From Anaeramoeba flamelloides (Eukaryota > Metamonada > Anaeramoebidae), in the NCBI GenBank assembly GCA_027625915.1, contig JANTQA010000063.1, positions 8,356,757 through 8,420,756 on the forward strand: 64,000 nt of DNA. The letters are read 5' to 3'. The notes beneath the pieces are model-generated. The model ran no database searches. It was not told the origin of the DNA and saw nothing but the letters and a program-made list of their open reading frames with translations. Positions 12,227 through 24,104 of the stretch are shown one piece after another (within the stretch, counting starts at the first letter, position 1; every line of letters starts with the position of its first letter). Made by a program: the position numbers and the translations under genes.

Positions 12227-13235
12227 TTAATCATCTAGAATTGATAAATATTTTGAAGGTACATAACCTCTAATTTTTCCATTTTTTTCTACAGACCACC
12301 ATCTTTCATTCGTCTTTTTAATCAATTTTAAGATTTCGTCCTCTTTAACACTCAGAACTCTTTTTGTATTTTTTGTATTGTGATATGTTTTTGTTACAAT
12401 AACTTTTGTTGTTTTTTTATTTTTATTTTGTTTTTGGTGTGATTTTGATTTTGTTGATTTTGCTGATTTGTATTTTGATCTTGAACTTCCGTTTCCCCTT
12501 TCTCTTCCCCTTTCTTTCCGTTTCTCCCTTTCTTTACCCTTTTCTTTTTCTTTTTCTTTTTCTTTTTCTTTTTCCTTTTCTTTATTTTTTACATTCGGTT
12601 TCAATTTTGTTTTTGTTTTTTGTTTTTGTTTTTGTTTTGATGTTTTTTTGATATCTGAATTTTTTCTAATTTCAATTCTTCGAAGAATTCTCCGTTTTTC
12701 ACGTTTTTTAACCTCCCTTGCTTTTTGTTTTTTATAATTCTCTTCCATTAATTGCTTTTCACTTTTCTTTTTCTTTGGGTCACTAGGCGTTTTTTTTTTA
12801 TGTTTGGATGTTTGCATTTTCCCCTTAGATTTGGATTTAGATTTTAATTTTGATGATTTTCTATATTTCAAATTGTCTGATTTATATACTTTCCCTTTAT
12901 CTTTTGTAGATTTATGTTTTGTTTCCTTCATATCCTTTGGTTTTTCTCTTATATCTTTACCTTTTGGTTTTGTTGTTTTATAATCTTTCATATATTTTGA
13001 CTTATGCACCTTGTTTTTCAAATCTGTCGATTTTGATTTTGCTTTATGGTCTTTATCTTTTGATTTTGTTGAAACATGAACTTCTTTTTTTGATTTATGA
13101 TCTTTTATAGATCTCGATTTATGCCCCTTGCCTTTCAAACCTGTCGATTTTGATTTTTCTTTATGATCTTTATCTTTTGATTTTGTTGAAACATGAACGT
13201 CTTTTTTTGATTTATGATCTTTCATATGTCTCGAT
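11085..13235. repeat. Segment duplicated at 61770-64000
   Basis: The order of motifs here (ATTATTTCGCGAATACAAA, CAGCAAACCAAG, ACCAATTAGTATTTAATT, then the 3' part of the SH3 gene) is repeated at 61770-64000 in the same orientation. The two differ mainly by scattered 1-5 base insertions and deletions. Here the gene is open; there it is not. Confidence 0.85.
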
Positions 13236-16200
13236 TTATGTTCTTTACCTTCCAAATCTGTTGGCTTTTGGGTTTCCTTTTGATCCTTATCTTTTGATTT
13301 ATGATTTTTTTTCAAATCCTTTGGTTTTTCTTTTTTGTCTTTATTCTTTGGATTTTCTTTTTTATCCTTATCCTTTGATTTATGATCATTTTTCATATCT
13401 TTTGATTTGTGATCTTTCAAATGTCTCGATTTATGTTCTTTGCCTTTCAAATCTGTTCGTTTTGGGTTTTCCTTTTGATCCTTATCTTTTGATTTATGAT
13501 TTTTTTTTAAATCCTTTGGTTTTTCCTTTTCTCTTTTTTCATCCTTTGATTTATGTTCTTTTCTCTCTCTTGATTTATGTTCTTTACCTTCCAAATCTGT
13601 TCGCTTTGGGTGTTTTTCTTTTTTTTCTTTATCCTTTGGTTTTTCTTTTTTGTCTTTATTCTTTGGGTTTTCTTTTTTATCCTTATCCTTTGATTTATGA
13701 TCATTTTTCATATCTTTTGTTTTTTCCTTTTCTCTTTCTTCATCCTTTGATTTATGTTCTTGGACTTTCAAATCTTTTGGATTTGTTTTTTCTTTTTTGT
13801 CTTTATCCTTTGGGTTTTCCTTTTGGTCTTTATACTTTGTTTTATGATTTTTTTTCAAATCTTTTGATTTATGTCCATGTACTTTCAAATCTTTTGGTTT
13901 TGATTTTTCTTTTTGATCCTTATCTTTTGATTTATGATCATTTTTCATATCTTTTGGTTTTTCTTTTTCGTCTTTATCCTTTGGTTTTTCTTTCGTGTCT
14001 TTATCCTTTGGTTTTCCCTTTTTTCTATCTTCATCTTTTGATTTATGATCTTTCACATGTCTCGATTTATGTTCTTTGCCTTCCATATCTGTCCGTTTTG
14101 GGTTTTCCTTTTGATCCTTATCTTTTGATTTATGATCATTTTTTATCTCCTTTGGTTTTTCTTCTCTTTCTTTATCATTTGGCTTTTCTTTTTTGTCTTT
14201 ATCCTTTGATTTTTTCTTTTGGTCTTTATCTTTTGTTTTATGATCTTTTTTATCCTTATCCTTTGATTTATGTACCTGGCCTTTCAAATCTTTTGGTTTT
14301 GATTTTTCTTGTTGATCCTTATCTTTTGATTTATGATTTTTTTTTAAATCCTTTGGTTTTTCTTTTTTGTCTTTATTATTTGGTGTTTCTTTTTTGTATT
14401 TATCATTTGATTTATGTTCTTGGGATTTATCTTTTGTTTTATGATCTTTTTTATCCTTATCCTTTGATTTATGTACCTGGCCTTTCAAATCTTTTGAATC
14501 TTTTTTTTCTTTTTGGTCTTTATCTTTTGGTTTTTCTTTTTTATCCTTATCTTTTGATTTTTCTTTTCTGTCTTTATTCTTTGATTTGTGTCCATTTTTC
14601 ATATCTTTTGATTTTTCCTTTTCTCCCTCTTCATCTTTTGATTTTGTTGAAACATGAACTTCTTTTTTTGATTTATGATCTTTCATATGTCTCGATTTAT
14701 GTTCTTTACCTTCCAAATCTTTTGGATTTACTTTTTCTTTTCTATCCTTATCTTTTGATTTATGATTTTTTTTCAAATCCTTTGGTTTTTCTTTTCTGTC
14801 TTTATCCTTTGATTTCTCTTTTCTGTCTTTATTCTTTAAGTTTTCTTTTTTATCCTTATCCTTTGATTTATGACCCTGGCCTTTCAAATCTTTTGGTTTT
14901 GGTTTTTCTTTTTCATCCTTATCTTTTGGTTTATGATCATTTTTCATCTCATTTGATTTTTTCTGTTCTTTTTTTTCATCTTTTCCCTTTCCCTTCCCCC
15001 TTTCTTTCTCCCGATCCTTTCCCTTTTCTCTTTCCACTTTTCTTTTCTTCTCCCTTTCCCTATCTCTTTCCATTTTCTTTCGCCTTTCTCGTTCCCTTTC
15101 CCTTTCCTTTGCTCTTTCTTTTTCCCTTTTCTTTGATTTCCCCCTTTCCCTTTCCATTTCTTTCTTTCTTTTTTTATCTTCATTTTCGTTTTTTTTATTT
15201 TTTTGTAATAACATTAAATCGTGCCTTGAAGGAAGATCTTCTATAAATACAAAATCTTCAAATTCATTATCTATTGATCCCTTGCTTTTATTTCTAAAAA
15301 ATTTTGTTGAATAAAAGCCTTTTACGCCATTCTCATTTTTTCCAATAAACCAAATATCTTTTGTAGTTTTTTTTTGAAACAAGATTTCGTCACCTTTTTG
15401 GAATTTCATGGCATTTTTAATATTTGTAGGATTATCAAAATCTTTTATAGCTATAAAAATTGTTTCTTCGGGTATCGAATCTTGTAATATTTCAACATTA
15501 TTAACGCTAACATTCAAATTATTTTTTTGAATATTTTTTGTCATATTCTTATCGTTTACATTCTGGATTGTGCTTGCTTTGTAATGATCACCCTTTCCAA
15601 CAAAATCATCAAAATTACAATACCCTATCAATCCTTGTTTATTTTTACCTTGAAACCAATTTGTTTTAAAAATTTTAATCACTGTAATTTCTTCTCCCTT
15701 GTTATATAATAACACACCTTGGATACTATTTGGGTTTGTTGTATCCGAATTTGCAATCATGGTATCCATTTTTGATTTTTGATCATCACCATCATCATTT
15801 GAATCACCCAACCCGATGATCCTATTATAAGTCATAAAATTTGATTTTTTCGGTTGAACAATTTTATTGTCAAACTTACCAATTGTTGATACTCTTCTAA
15901 TTTTTGCAAGATCAATTTTTCTTTTTTTTTTCATTTTTGGTTTTTCTTGGTTTTGAGAATTTTTATCATAAACAATAACATTTTTTGAGGGGAAAAACCC
16001 TATCTGTTCGTTTAGTTTCCCTTTCCACCATCCGTTTTGTGGTGTTTCAATGACTCCAATGATGTCTCCCTTTTTAAAGTGTAATGGTTTGGCAAAACTA
16101 ATTTTATTATTAAATCCTTGAATTGCTATAACTTCCATTTTTATAACTACACTTGTATTGGTTTGTAATGGTATAGATTCAATACTTTTATTATCATCAT

Positions 16201-18193
16201 CATCATCATTTTTACTTCCAGATTCGGATTCATTTTCGCTGCTGTAATCTGTCACAGATGCTGTTTTAGTAGCAGAACCACTGTTGGCACCATCATCGCT
16301 TTCATCGTTAGTAGTTGTATCAGTATCAGTCGCAGTGTTGGTAGATTTATCACTCTCTGTTGATTCTGTATCTGATACTTTCATGATATTTTCTGAGGAT
16401 TTGGTAGGCTTGAGAGTACTTTTTTTTGCAAATCCTATTTCCCCTTGAGCATTTTTGGCTTTAATGTAATCTTTATTCTTTGTCTCTGAGATAAATGCAA
16501 TTATGTCATCTTTTTTTAATGTCAAGTATTTTTGTTCATTATTTGGAGGAGTGAAATCTTCAATTACAATATAATTTTGCTGAGATTGCTCTTTCTGATC
16601 CCCCGCTTCATTGGGATGATATAACTGTACATATGTTTGATAAAAGTACCCAATTTCCTCTTTATTATTTTTCCCTTCCATCCACCCTTCACTTGTTGTT
16701 TCGTTTAAATATTCAATTTTTTCACCTTTTTTGAGTATTAAACAATGATCTTCTCCTTTCTTTGGCTTGTACTTTTTAAGAACAATATAAATTTTTTCTG
16801 GTTTTTTTTCTTGTTCTTGTTGCCTTTCTTGTTCTTTTTCTTGTTGTTTTTCGACTCCAAGTTGTTTTTCTTGTTGTTTTTCTGGTTGTTTTACTTGTTC
16901 GGGTTGTTTTTCTTGTTCAAGTTGTTTTTCTTGTTCAAGTTGTTTTTCTTGTTCGTTTTTATTTTCGTGTTCATGACCTTCGCTGTTGACTTGGCTTTCT
17001 ACCATTACTTTTTCTTCCAATTTTTTTGAAAATGTTTTTTTTTTTTTAAATTTTTGATTAATTTCAATTTTGGTAGCAACCCTCGAATAGTTTTTATGAA
17101 ATAATCCTTTATTTTTTTCAAAGTCTTTTCCTATTAACCATTGAACTCTGGCTGTGGTTCCTAAGTATCTTACAAAGTCACCCTTTTTTAATGCCAAAAT
17201 ACCTTTAATTTTTTGAGAAATATTTGTTAAATCTTTTGTTATAATAAACCATTTGTAGTCCAATAATTTATCTTTGTTGTCACTTCCGTCTGTGTCCTCT
17301 TCAGATCCTTCAGTTTTAAATAGATAAGTTAAATCACTTTGATCTCGTTTGCTATTTGTGTTTTCTTCTTGAACATTTTCAATTTGTTCTTCGTCTTCAG
17401 ATTCATCTTCGTCGTCCCAACCATCGTTTTGACTTATTTTTTTTAAATTAATTTTTTGAATTTTTTGAAATTGATCCAAATTATTTGTTTTATTAATCTT
17501 TTCTTTTTGTGTTTCTAATTCATTTTCTTTTGGTAGATCTAATTTCTTTTCTTTTTTTAATTCAAAATTGGGTTCATAATTAGGTTGTGTTGCTTTTTTT
17601 TTAACATCCCTTTTTCTTCCCCATCCAGAATTTTTAATAATAAGTGGTTTTATTGTTGTTTGTGTTTGAGTTGTGTTGTTGTTAAGATCTTGATCCTCAT
17701 CACTAATATTTAGCTTATTATTACTTGGGATTGGTGGTGGCTTTCTACGCCCTGTTTTCTTATTAATTTGATCAGTTTTTGTGTGTTTAGCTTCGAGTTG
17801 TGGCTTTGGGAATGTGATCGCAATCTCTTCTTTCTTATTTTTTTCAAGATCACTTATATTAGATCTGACTTTTGTACTTTGAGATTTGTTGGCTCTTCCA
17901 CTTCCCCCCAAATCAATCATAAAATTTTGCTTATTTGATGGGGTTTGTTTATTTTTATTTTCTTGAATTTTTTTTTCCCACAAAGAACCTAAATTATTTT
18001 TCTTTTTATTCGTTCTCGAATTACGGAGATCGTCCATAACATTTTGAGTGGCAGTGTTCGTTTTTTTGTTAAACTGATTCACTTTTTTTTCTTCTTCATT
18101 GTTAGATTGTGTGGTTGTTATTTTTAAAAGATTTCTGACTTCAACGGGTGGGTTGTTCTTCTTATCATTAGAAAGGTGCTTAAAAATAGACAT
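12227..18193 (-). CDS. Giant multi-SH3 protein with a lysine/aspartate repeat stalk
   Basis: One uninterrupted 1988-residue ORF. I see about seven SH3-like domains by the pattern ALYDF-like strand, L.xKGD, W/G.. GxxGxxPxxY. Approximate residues are 310-375 (LALKKGDFVRYLG), 470-530 (LILKKGEKIEYL, GWMEGK), 543-603 (LTLKKDDII), 683-745 (LHFKKGDIIGVI, NGWWKGK, GFFPSKNV), 795-870 (degenerate), 915-975 (MKFQKGDEILF, WFIGK), and 1925-1988 (LSVKEDEILKLI, RWWSV, GYVPSKYLSIL), the last closing the protein. The first 300 residues are basic/polar low complexity. Residues about 1010-1900 are tandem KSKDKD/KEKPKD/HKSKD repeats, strongly charged and probably extended. No signal peptide or membrane segment. 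SH3 domains bind proline-rich ligands, so a cytoskeletal or endocytic scaffold is plausible, but I do not recognise a named orthologue. ATG chosen is the first in frame (MSIFKHLSNDKK). Confidence 0.85.
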   Translation of the reverse strand: MSIFKHLSNDKKNNPPVEVRNLLKITTTQSNNEEEKKVNQFNKKTNTATQNVMDDLRNSRTNKKKNNLGSLWEKKIQENKNKQTPSNKQNFMIDLGGSGRANKSQSTKVRSNISDLEKNKKEEIAITFPKPQLEAKHTKTDQINKKTGRRKPPPIPSNNKLNISDEDQDLNNNTTQTQTTIKPLIIKNSGWGRKRDVKKKATQPNYEPNFELKKEKKLDLPKENELETQKEKINKTNNLDQFQKIQKINLKKISQNDGWDDEDESEDEEQIENVQEENTNSKRDQSDLTYLFKTEGSEEDTDGSDNKDKLLDYKWFIITKDLTNISQKIKGILALKKGDFVRYLGTTARVQWLIGKDFEKNKGLFHKNYSRVATKIEINQKFKKKKTFSKKLEEKVMVESQVNSEGHEHENKNEQEKQLEQEKQLEQEKQPEQVKQPEKQQEKQLGVEKQQEKEQERQQEQEKKPEKIYIVLKKYKPKKGEDHCLILKKGEKIEYLNETTSEGWMEGKNNKEEIGYFYQTYVQLYHPNEAGDQKEQSQQNYIVIEDFTPPNNEQKYLTLKKDDIIAFISETKNKDYIKAKNAQGEIGFAKKSTLKPTKSSENIMKVSDTESTESDKSTNTATDTDTTTNDESDDGANSGSATKTASVTDYSSENESESGSKNDDDDDNKSIESIPLQTNTSVVIKMEVIAIQGFNNKISFAKPLHFKKGDIIGVIETPQNGWWKGKLNEQIGFFPSKNVIVYDKNSQNQEKPKMKKKRKIDLAKIRRVSTIGKFDNKIVQPKKSNFMTYNRIIGLGDSNDDGDDQKSKMDTMIANSDTTNPNSIQGVLLYNKGEEITVIKIFKTNWFQGKNKQGLIGYCNFDDFVGKGDHYKASTIQNVNDKNMTKNIQKNNLNVSVNNVEILQDSIPEETIFIAIKDFDNPTNIKNAMKFQKGDEILFQKKTTKDIWFIGKNENGVKGFYSTKFFRNKSKGSIDNEFEDFVFIEDLPSRHDLMLLQKNKKNENEDKKRKKEMERERGKSKKREKERAKERERERERRKKMERDREREKKRKVEREKGKDREKERGKGKGKDEKKEQKKSNEMKNDHKPKDKDEKEKPKPKDLKGQGHKSKDKDKKENLKNKDRKEKSKDKDRKEKPKDLKKNHKSKDKDRKEKVNPKDLEGKEHKSRHMKDHKSKKEVHVSTKSKDEEGEKEKSKDMKNGHKSKNKDRKEKSKDKDKKEKPKDKDQKEKKDSKDLKGQVHKSKDKDKKDHKTKDKSQEHKSNDKYKKETPNNKDKKEKPKDLKKNHKSKDKDQQEKSKPKDLKGQVHKSKDKDKKDHKTKDKDQKKKSKDKDKKEKPNDKEREEKPKEIKNDHKSKDKDQKENPKRTDMEGKEHKSRHVKDHKSKDEDRKKGKPKDKDTKEKPKDKDEKEKPKDMKNDHKSKDKDQKEKSKPKDLKVHGHKSKDLKKNHKTKYKDQKENPKDKDKKEKTNPKDLKVQEHKSKDEEREKEKTKDMKNDHKSKDKDKKENPKNKDKKEKPKDKEKKEKHPKRTDLEGKEHKSRERKEHKSKDEKREKEKPKDLKKNHKSKDKDQKENPKRTDLKGKEHKSRHLKDHKSKDMKNDHKSKDKDKKENPKNKDKKEKPKDLKKNHKSKDKDQKETQKPTDLEGKEHKSRHMKDHKSKKDVHVSTKSKDKDHKEKSKSTGLKGKGHKSRSIKDHKSKKEVHVSTKSKDKDHKAKSKSTDLKNKVHKSKYMKDYKTTKPKGKDIREKPKDMKETKHKSTKDKGKVYKSDNLKYRKSSKLKSKSKSKGKMQTSKHKKKTPSDPKKKKSEKQLMEENYKKQKAREVKKREKRRILRRIEIRKNSDIKKTSKQKQKQKTKTKLKPNVKNKEKEKEKEKEKEKEKGKEREKRKERGRERGNGSSRSKYKSAKSTKSKSHQKQNKNKKTTKVIVTKTYHNTKNTKRVLSVKEDEILKLIKKTNERWWSVEKNGKIRGYVPSKYLSILDD
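12850..15180 (-). repeat. Coding minisatellite encoding KD-rich repeats
   Basis: Degenerate tandem units encode variants of KSKDKDKKEKPKDLKKNH and of HKSRHMKDHKSKK. Larger blocks also recur, such as the KKEVHVSTKSKDKDHK type at about 13050, 13190 and 14640. The frame is kept throughout, which argues for selection on the protein. Confidence 0.85.
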
Positions 18194-21100
18194 ACTAAAA
18201 CAAGTTAATTCAAGAACAATTCAGAATTAAGAATGATTTAAAAATAATGAAATAACAAGAGAGGATAAATTTATTATTTTTTTCGAAATTAATCAGCTTT
18301 AATTTACTTCACTAATTGATTTTGCGATCAAAAAAGAGCATATAAGTTCACAAAATAGAAGTTTGGAAAGAAAGCGAGAGATATTGTTTTCAAATTCTCT
18401 TTTTTTTTTTGATGAACTGTCAAACCGAAAAAACCCGAAACTTTCAAAAAACAGGAGATTGAATTTTTATTGATCAAATGAAAATCTTGATAAAAATTCA
18501 TAAATTTACTCCCATTTTACAGATAAATTCTTAAATAATCATGAATCCATTAACTGTTCTAATTGGGGCATTGATTAAATATTTATAATATTTCGATTTA
18601 AACCCTTTGATTAATATCTAAATGAAAAAAATGCCAAAATCGGAATTATTATGAGAGAAAAAAAGATTTTATTTTTTAAAATTAACACAAAAAAGAGCTC
18701 AAAAATTGGTAACACTTTATTTTATTTCACAAGACTTTCATTTTTTGAAATTATTTCAAATTTTGAAGATATAAAAAGAGATTAAAATTCAATAACTTTT
18801 TATATAACATTTTTTAGAACATATACTTTGATAAATTTGTTTTCAAAAAGTATTTTAGCTTTTGGTTTTTGAATTAAAAATTGTTAAACTGTTTGTCATT
18901 TTAACAAATATGAATTATTTGATAACTTAAAAAATTTCAATTATACGAGGGTAAAAATACCGGTCATGAAAAAAATCCGTGGAAAGGATTTTTAATTTTG
19001 ACTATTAGGAAAATTGTTGTGTAATTTCTTTTATTTTCAATCTAATAATTTTTATAACCAATTTTTTTATGAGATTAATAATAAACCTACCCAAAGTTCA
19101 TCAAAGTAAGGTGTCTCTAGAATACTCAAGTAATTGTTAGATAGCCTAAGTAGATCAACTTTTTTTTAAAAAACAATCGAGTTTTATAGAGGTTTACTAG
19201 AGTTTGGAAAATGATAATTTTTCTTCTTGTTTTTTGATTGATTGAATGGTGTTCAGAACAAGTGTAATTTCATTAATCATCATTCTAATAAGTGGGTGAG
19301 TTAATATTTTTAAAAAATTTGATTTCTTAAAAAAAGGATTTGATTGTAAATAAAAGAAATTTACACAAAAATTTTACTAATATTCACAATTAAAAATCTT
19401 GACTGGATTTTGTTCATGTTGGGTATTTTTTTCACTACTTTAAATTCAAAATGTAACATTTTTTTGAAATTATTATTTTTTACCCTTTTTTTGGCTTATA
19501 AAAGTCTGTATCAGATAACTGAAATTTGAAAAAAAAAAAAATAGAATTCCTATCTCTGGAATCTTTAAAGTCTCAGAACAATCTTGAGATAATTTTAAAA
19601 AAGTCTTGAACTTATTTATATCGATTGTGCTATTCTTGTTGTACCAGATTAATATTACTTTAGATGATGTTTCAAACTATTTTTCAGAATAAAAGGTTTT
19701 GAATTTTCTGTCAAGATTTTCAACAGATTCAATTTTTTTTATATATATTAAGGAATTCTTTAAGTGTATTTTTAGGTAATTATCTGCAAGGGATTATCCT
19801 CACAACACATTTCTCTATAATTAAAGTTTGTCGATAAATGGTGTAAATACTTTAAATTCACCTTACTTTAAATGACTATTAAAATCCAATTGAAATAATA
19901 TTTAACAATAAGGATCGAATTTTTTACTAAAGATCACAGTTAAATATTTTCATTTTGTTAATTTTTTTTTTGATCTCCTTTACCCTATCTAAAAATAGAA
20001 ACTACAAAATAATCGTATCCTAGTAGTTAATATTAAATATTTAGAACTTCAAAAAGTTAATATTTTTTTTGAAATTTTTTAATTTCAAAGATTAACTCAA
20101 TAATCATCAATAAAAAACCAATGAATGATCATTTAGGTTTCATTTTTAATGGGCAAATTGTATTAGCATTTTTTTTTTCAATCTGGAGAAATATAGAGTA
20201 ATAATTTATCAAAATAATCTTTGATTTGATTTTTTAAGATAATCTATTTTTTTAGCCCAAAATCAAGATTTCGTCACAGATTTTAGAAAGATATTTTCCA
20301 ACTTTGGAGTCTGAATATCGATTACTCAAACTTGAAATTATTCTCGGGATGTATGTTTTGTTTCTGAAATTGTTGAATTGTTTACTAAAATAAGGATTAT
20401 GTTAATTGATTCATTTTTAAGAATCGGGATAAATAAAAAGTACTTTTTTTTTTTTTTTTTTTTATTAATCCGGATTTTTATGGAGATATGTGAACATTTT
20501 GACCACTAAATTAATTAGAATTCTTAGAGTAAACTACTTTAATTTTAGACTTCAATGATTAAATTTAACATCCCACTCCAAAGTGAAAAGGAACTTTTAT
20601 CAAATAAAAAACAACCATATTTAATTTGAAATTGGATTATTTATTTCATTTCTTTAATCAATAAATTAATATTTTAATAAATACTAGAGTGGAATTTATC
20701 CTAGTATATAATATTTACAGACTAATTAAAAAAAGGAAATCAAAAAATTAAAAAATTGATAAAAAAAAAAATAGATTCATTTATTTCTTGATCTTAAATT
20801 CTATTTTGATAAAATTACTTTTTCTTTATTTTATCCTTTTTTACTTTTAATAATGAATGAAAAAACTTTCTGAAAAAAATTGAGAAAAAAATTACTTTTT
20901 GTCATTAAAAAGAATCTTCCATAAATGATTTTACTTCGAATTTTGATTGATTTTCCCAATTCTTGATTGGGTTCAGAAAATCAGATATTTTATTAAATTC
21001 CTGCTCAGAATTAGAGACTTATTGGACAAATTCGTTTGATTTTCTAATTATTTATTTTCCTATAAAATGAGAACTCAAAAATATTTCTGAATCTGTTTGA

Positions 21101-22914
21101 AATTTTTTTTAATTTTACTTTGATTTTGGGTTGAAATTTTTTAACTGTTTTTTGATTTCGGGAATTCAACGATTCCATTTTAATTTTTGAAATATTACTC
21201 TCTATTTTGGTTTTTTTTTGATAAAAATATTTGAAAAAAGAATTTTGAAAATAAATTTCGAAATAAATAATTTGTTAAATAATAATATCGAAGAAATAGG
21301 ACAAAGAATAAAAGACAATATACTGAATCTTCTCAAATTAATAAGTTAAAAAAATATCTTCGAAAATAGATTTTGGTTGGAATTTTATTCTATTTCAATT
21401 CTGATTTCTGAAAGTTACTTTGAAATCTGATATTTCTGGTTTGATTCAAAAACAAACAAGATTTGTCTAAAAAGGAATCATTTTCTGTTATATCCCCCTT
21501 TTTTATTTAATGAACAATTTCAATTTTTTATATTAACACATTTTCAGATTCAATAAAATTTCATAAAAACAACATTTTAATAAAAAAAAAAATTGATAAA
21601 AATTGAAAATTTAAAGATTATACTTGGATTTCATTTGGGATCTTTTTTTTTACACAAATAGATCAGCCAATGGAATTTTACATGAAAGTTTAAATATCTT
21701 TCCACACTTAAAAAAAATTTTTCATCAGTAATGTTTCCATGATTAAAAGTGACATAAATGTTAAAATCTGCATATACAATTAAGTTATAATCAATAAATT
21801 ATTAAATTTCTTGAAATCAAAAAGTTGATAAATATTTTTTTTTTCAAATATAAAGCTTATGTATTTGATTCTGTTTTTCGAAAATATCTATTATTTTATT
21901 TTTATGATAATTATTAATTGATTTAGTTATAATTGTTAAAAAAATATTTCAAAATGTGGAAAATAAAAATAAATCCTAATAGTTATTTTAATCTTTCAAT
22001 TTTTACTAACTTGTAGAAATAATGAAGATTATGTTATCGATCCTTACCATTTAAATATAATCAAATTAAAAAGTATTTATTTATATTTTAAGTGAAAATT
22101 ACAAAAATTTAAGAAAGTATTTTGGCTCCAATTTATTTAATTTAAAATGATAATTTCTTTTTTACTCATATTTTTATTAATCAAAATTAAAAAATAAATG
22201 TAAAAAAAACTACTCTTTGAATAAATACATTATATTTTTTTCAAGTTTAATATAATTCTTCTATTTTATTTTTTGAAATTCAGTAGATTTTTATACTGTG
22301 CAATTTTTGAAACTTTGTATATTTTAATTTTAAGAGTACCTTTGTAAATCTCCTCTACTTAAAATAAGATTTCTATTGTTCTTCCAGAAGAAAATAATAA
22401 TTTTTTAGAAATAATTTGGAAAATGTTGAATTTTGAACTTTTCCAAATATGAGGAAAATTGATCAAAACTTTGAAAAAAAATAATTCATTGAGGAAATTA
22501 GTATATAAAGTAAGTTTGATATGTAGCCATCACATTTTTAAAATGATTGTTAATTTCCAAATGATTAAGATTTTTTTTAATTTGCTTTTCAGTTGTCTTA
22601 TTTTTTTTTTTTTAAATGGTTCATATTCCCTTAAATATCAAATACAAGTAAAGCTGAAAATATTGAAGATTTGCAAGTATAGAATTGTATTATCCTAAAT
22701 ACTTGACTTGTTTTAGTCTGAAGATGAATAATTATGTGTCAAAGAAAAAAGTATCTTCTAAAATGAAATTTTTGATTGAGAATAATTCAAATAATTTTCA
22801 GAAAAATAATTTATTTTGTTAAAAAAATGTTATTTTTTTTCAAACACCTTATTTTGATTGTTTAATCAAGGAAATATTTTTTTCAATAGCTAACAAAATA
22901 ACAAGTCTGTAGAA
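18194..22914. other. Long non-coding region
   Basis: About 4.7 kb of AT-rich sequence, no ORF with coding character on either strand. 19080-19290 has weak similarity to 48480-48670 (both contain ATTAATC followed by TTCTAATAAGT), suggesting an old dispersed repeat. T-runs near 20443-20463 and elsewhere. Nothing else seen. Confidence 0.5.
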
Positions 22915-23751
22915 ATGAAAAGTTCAACAAAATTGCACCAAGAGTCCTTTAATTCAGTAAACTACACAAACAATCAAAATATGTTAATCAACAAATTTAT
23001 GGTTGTGACTGGTTGTAAGCTCTGGGACACAATACTTTATTTGAACATGTCAGATTGGGACTACAAAGTAATTGTTTTTTTTTTTTTTTTTTTCTCAACA
23101 ACTTCTTTACACCTCTTCAGTTAAATTTAAAACAGAAAGAAAGGAATCTGTTTTTTTTCTTTCCTCACAAAACAAAAAGATTCATTATTTATCATTTTGG
23201 TGAGAGAAACGGAATCTGAATCACTCAAAAAGAGGTTTCTGTTCTTATTTTTTTCAAAATGTTTTCTTTCATCAAAATTTTCAAGATTAGTTTTACCTCA
23301 AGATCTTTCAAAATAAAAAACACAACCCAATCTTTTAATTCTAATAACCTTAAAAGCACAAACGCATTTTGAAATCCTCAAAATCGAAGAAATTAAGAAT
23401 AAAATTATTGTTTTTGTTCTCACTTTTGTTTCTTCAAATTTTTGTGTTTCTCAAAAAGTGTTTGTTTTTACAAAAAAAATTGATTTTTGAATACTTCAGT
23501 TTTCAAAAAGTGATGAACACAGATGTTTGAAAAGGTGTAACCCAAAATAGCTTAAAATGGGTGATCTTGACAGTTTGAAGAAAAACTTATTAAAAGTTTT
23601 AGATTCCTCACTTTGTTTAAAACAGCCACATAAAAACAAGTCTGAAAATGCCACGATCTTTTTAGATTGTTCAAAACAATTTTCATCGATTCAACTTGTA
23701 TTACATCGTCCTGAGGTTTTTTATTTGGAACACATCTTTATTGTTACTTGA
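22915..23751 (+). CDS. Possible two-exon hypothetical gene
   Basis: Tentative. Exon A 22915-23067 encodes MKSSTKLHQESFNSVNYTN and ends at DYK followed by a GTAATTG donor. Exon B 23551-23751 follows an ATAG acceptor and encodes LKMGDLDSLKKNLLKVLDSS through to a TGA. Both are in phase 0, giving 117 residues. Both exons are less AT-biased than the flanks, with the 483-bp intervening stretch AT-rich and containing a T-run. Predicted protein has no recognised domain and no signal peptide. The donor resembles the experimentally unconfirmed but frame-supported donor of the saposin gene (GTAATT). Could equally be chance ORFs. Confidence 0.25.
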
Positions 23752-24100
23752 ATTAGGAAACAATTAATTTTTTTGTTTTTTTTGCTTGCTGTAAATTATG
23801 TGATTTTCGTTCTCTCTTTTTGAACATGACTGGTCCAAGATTTTGAAATTGTTAGTTCTAATTAAACAAAAAGTATTTCTTAAAAACCATTCTCCTAAAA
23901 GGAATAAAACACCAAAATGATTGAAACTTTGTTATTTAATCCTTATCCATTTTTTTAATTTGATAATTTTTCCTTCATTTTTTTTCTTTACTCTTGGTGG
24001 AAATGAAAAATCTCAAATTCAAATTTTCAACTATTACTTTTTCAATTAATAAGTCTTTCCTTTAATTTTACAAATGAAAAAAAAAAATGAGTTACCCTTT
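23752..24100. other. Non-coding stretch
   Basis: AT-rich spacer up to the TTAA that flanks the next transposon; nothing recognised. Confidence 0.5.
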
Positions 24101-24104
24101 TTAA

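Noticed and set aside
13150-15246. 698-codon plus-strand ORF inside the SH3 gene region
   Set aside because: It is antisense to the KD-repeat stalk. Its Leu/Phe/Tyr-rich repeats are the mirror of the Lys/Asp codons; no independent coding sign.
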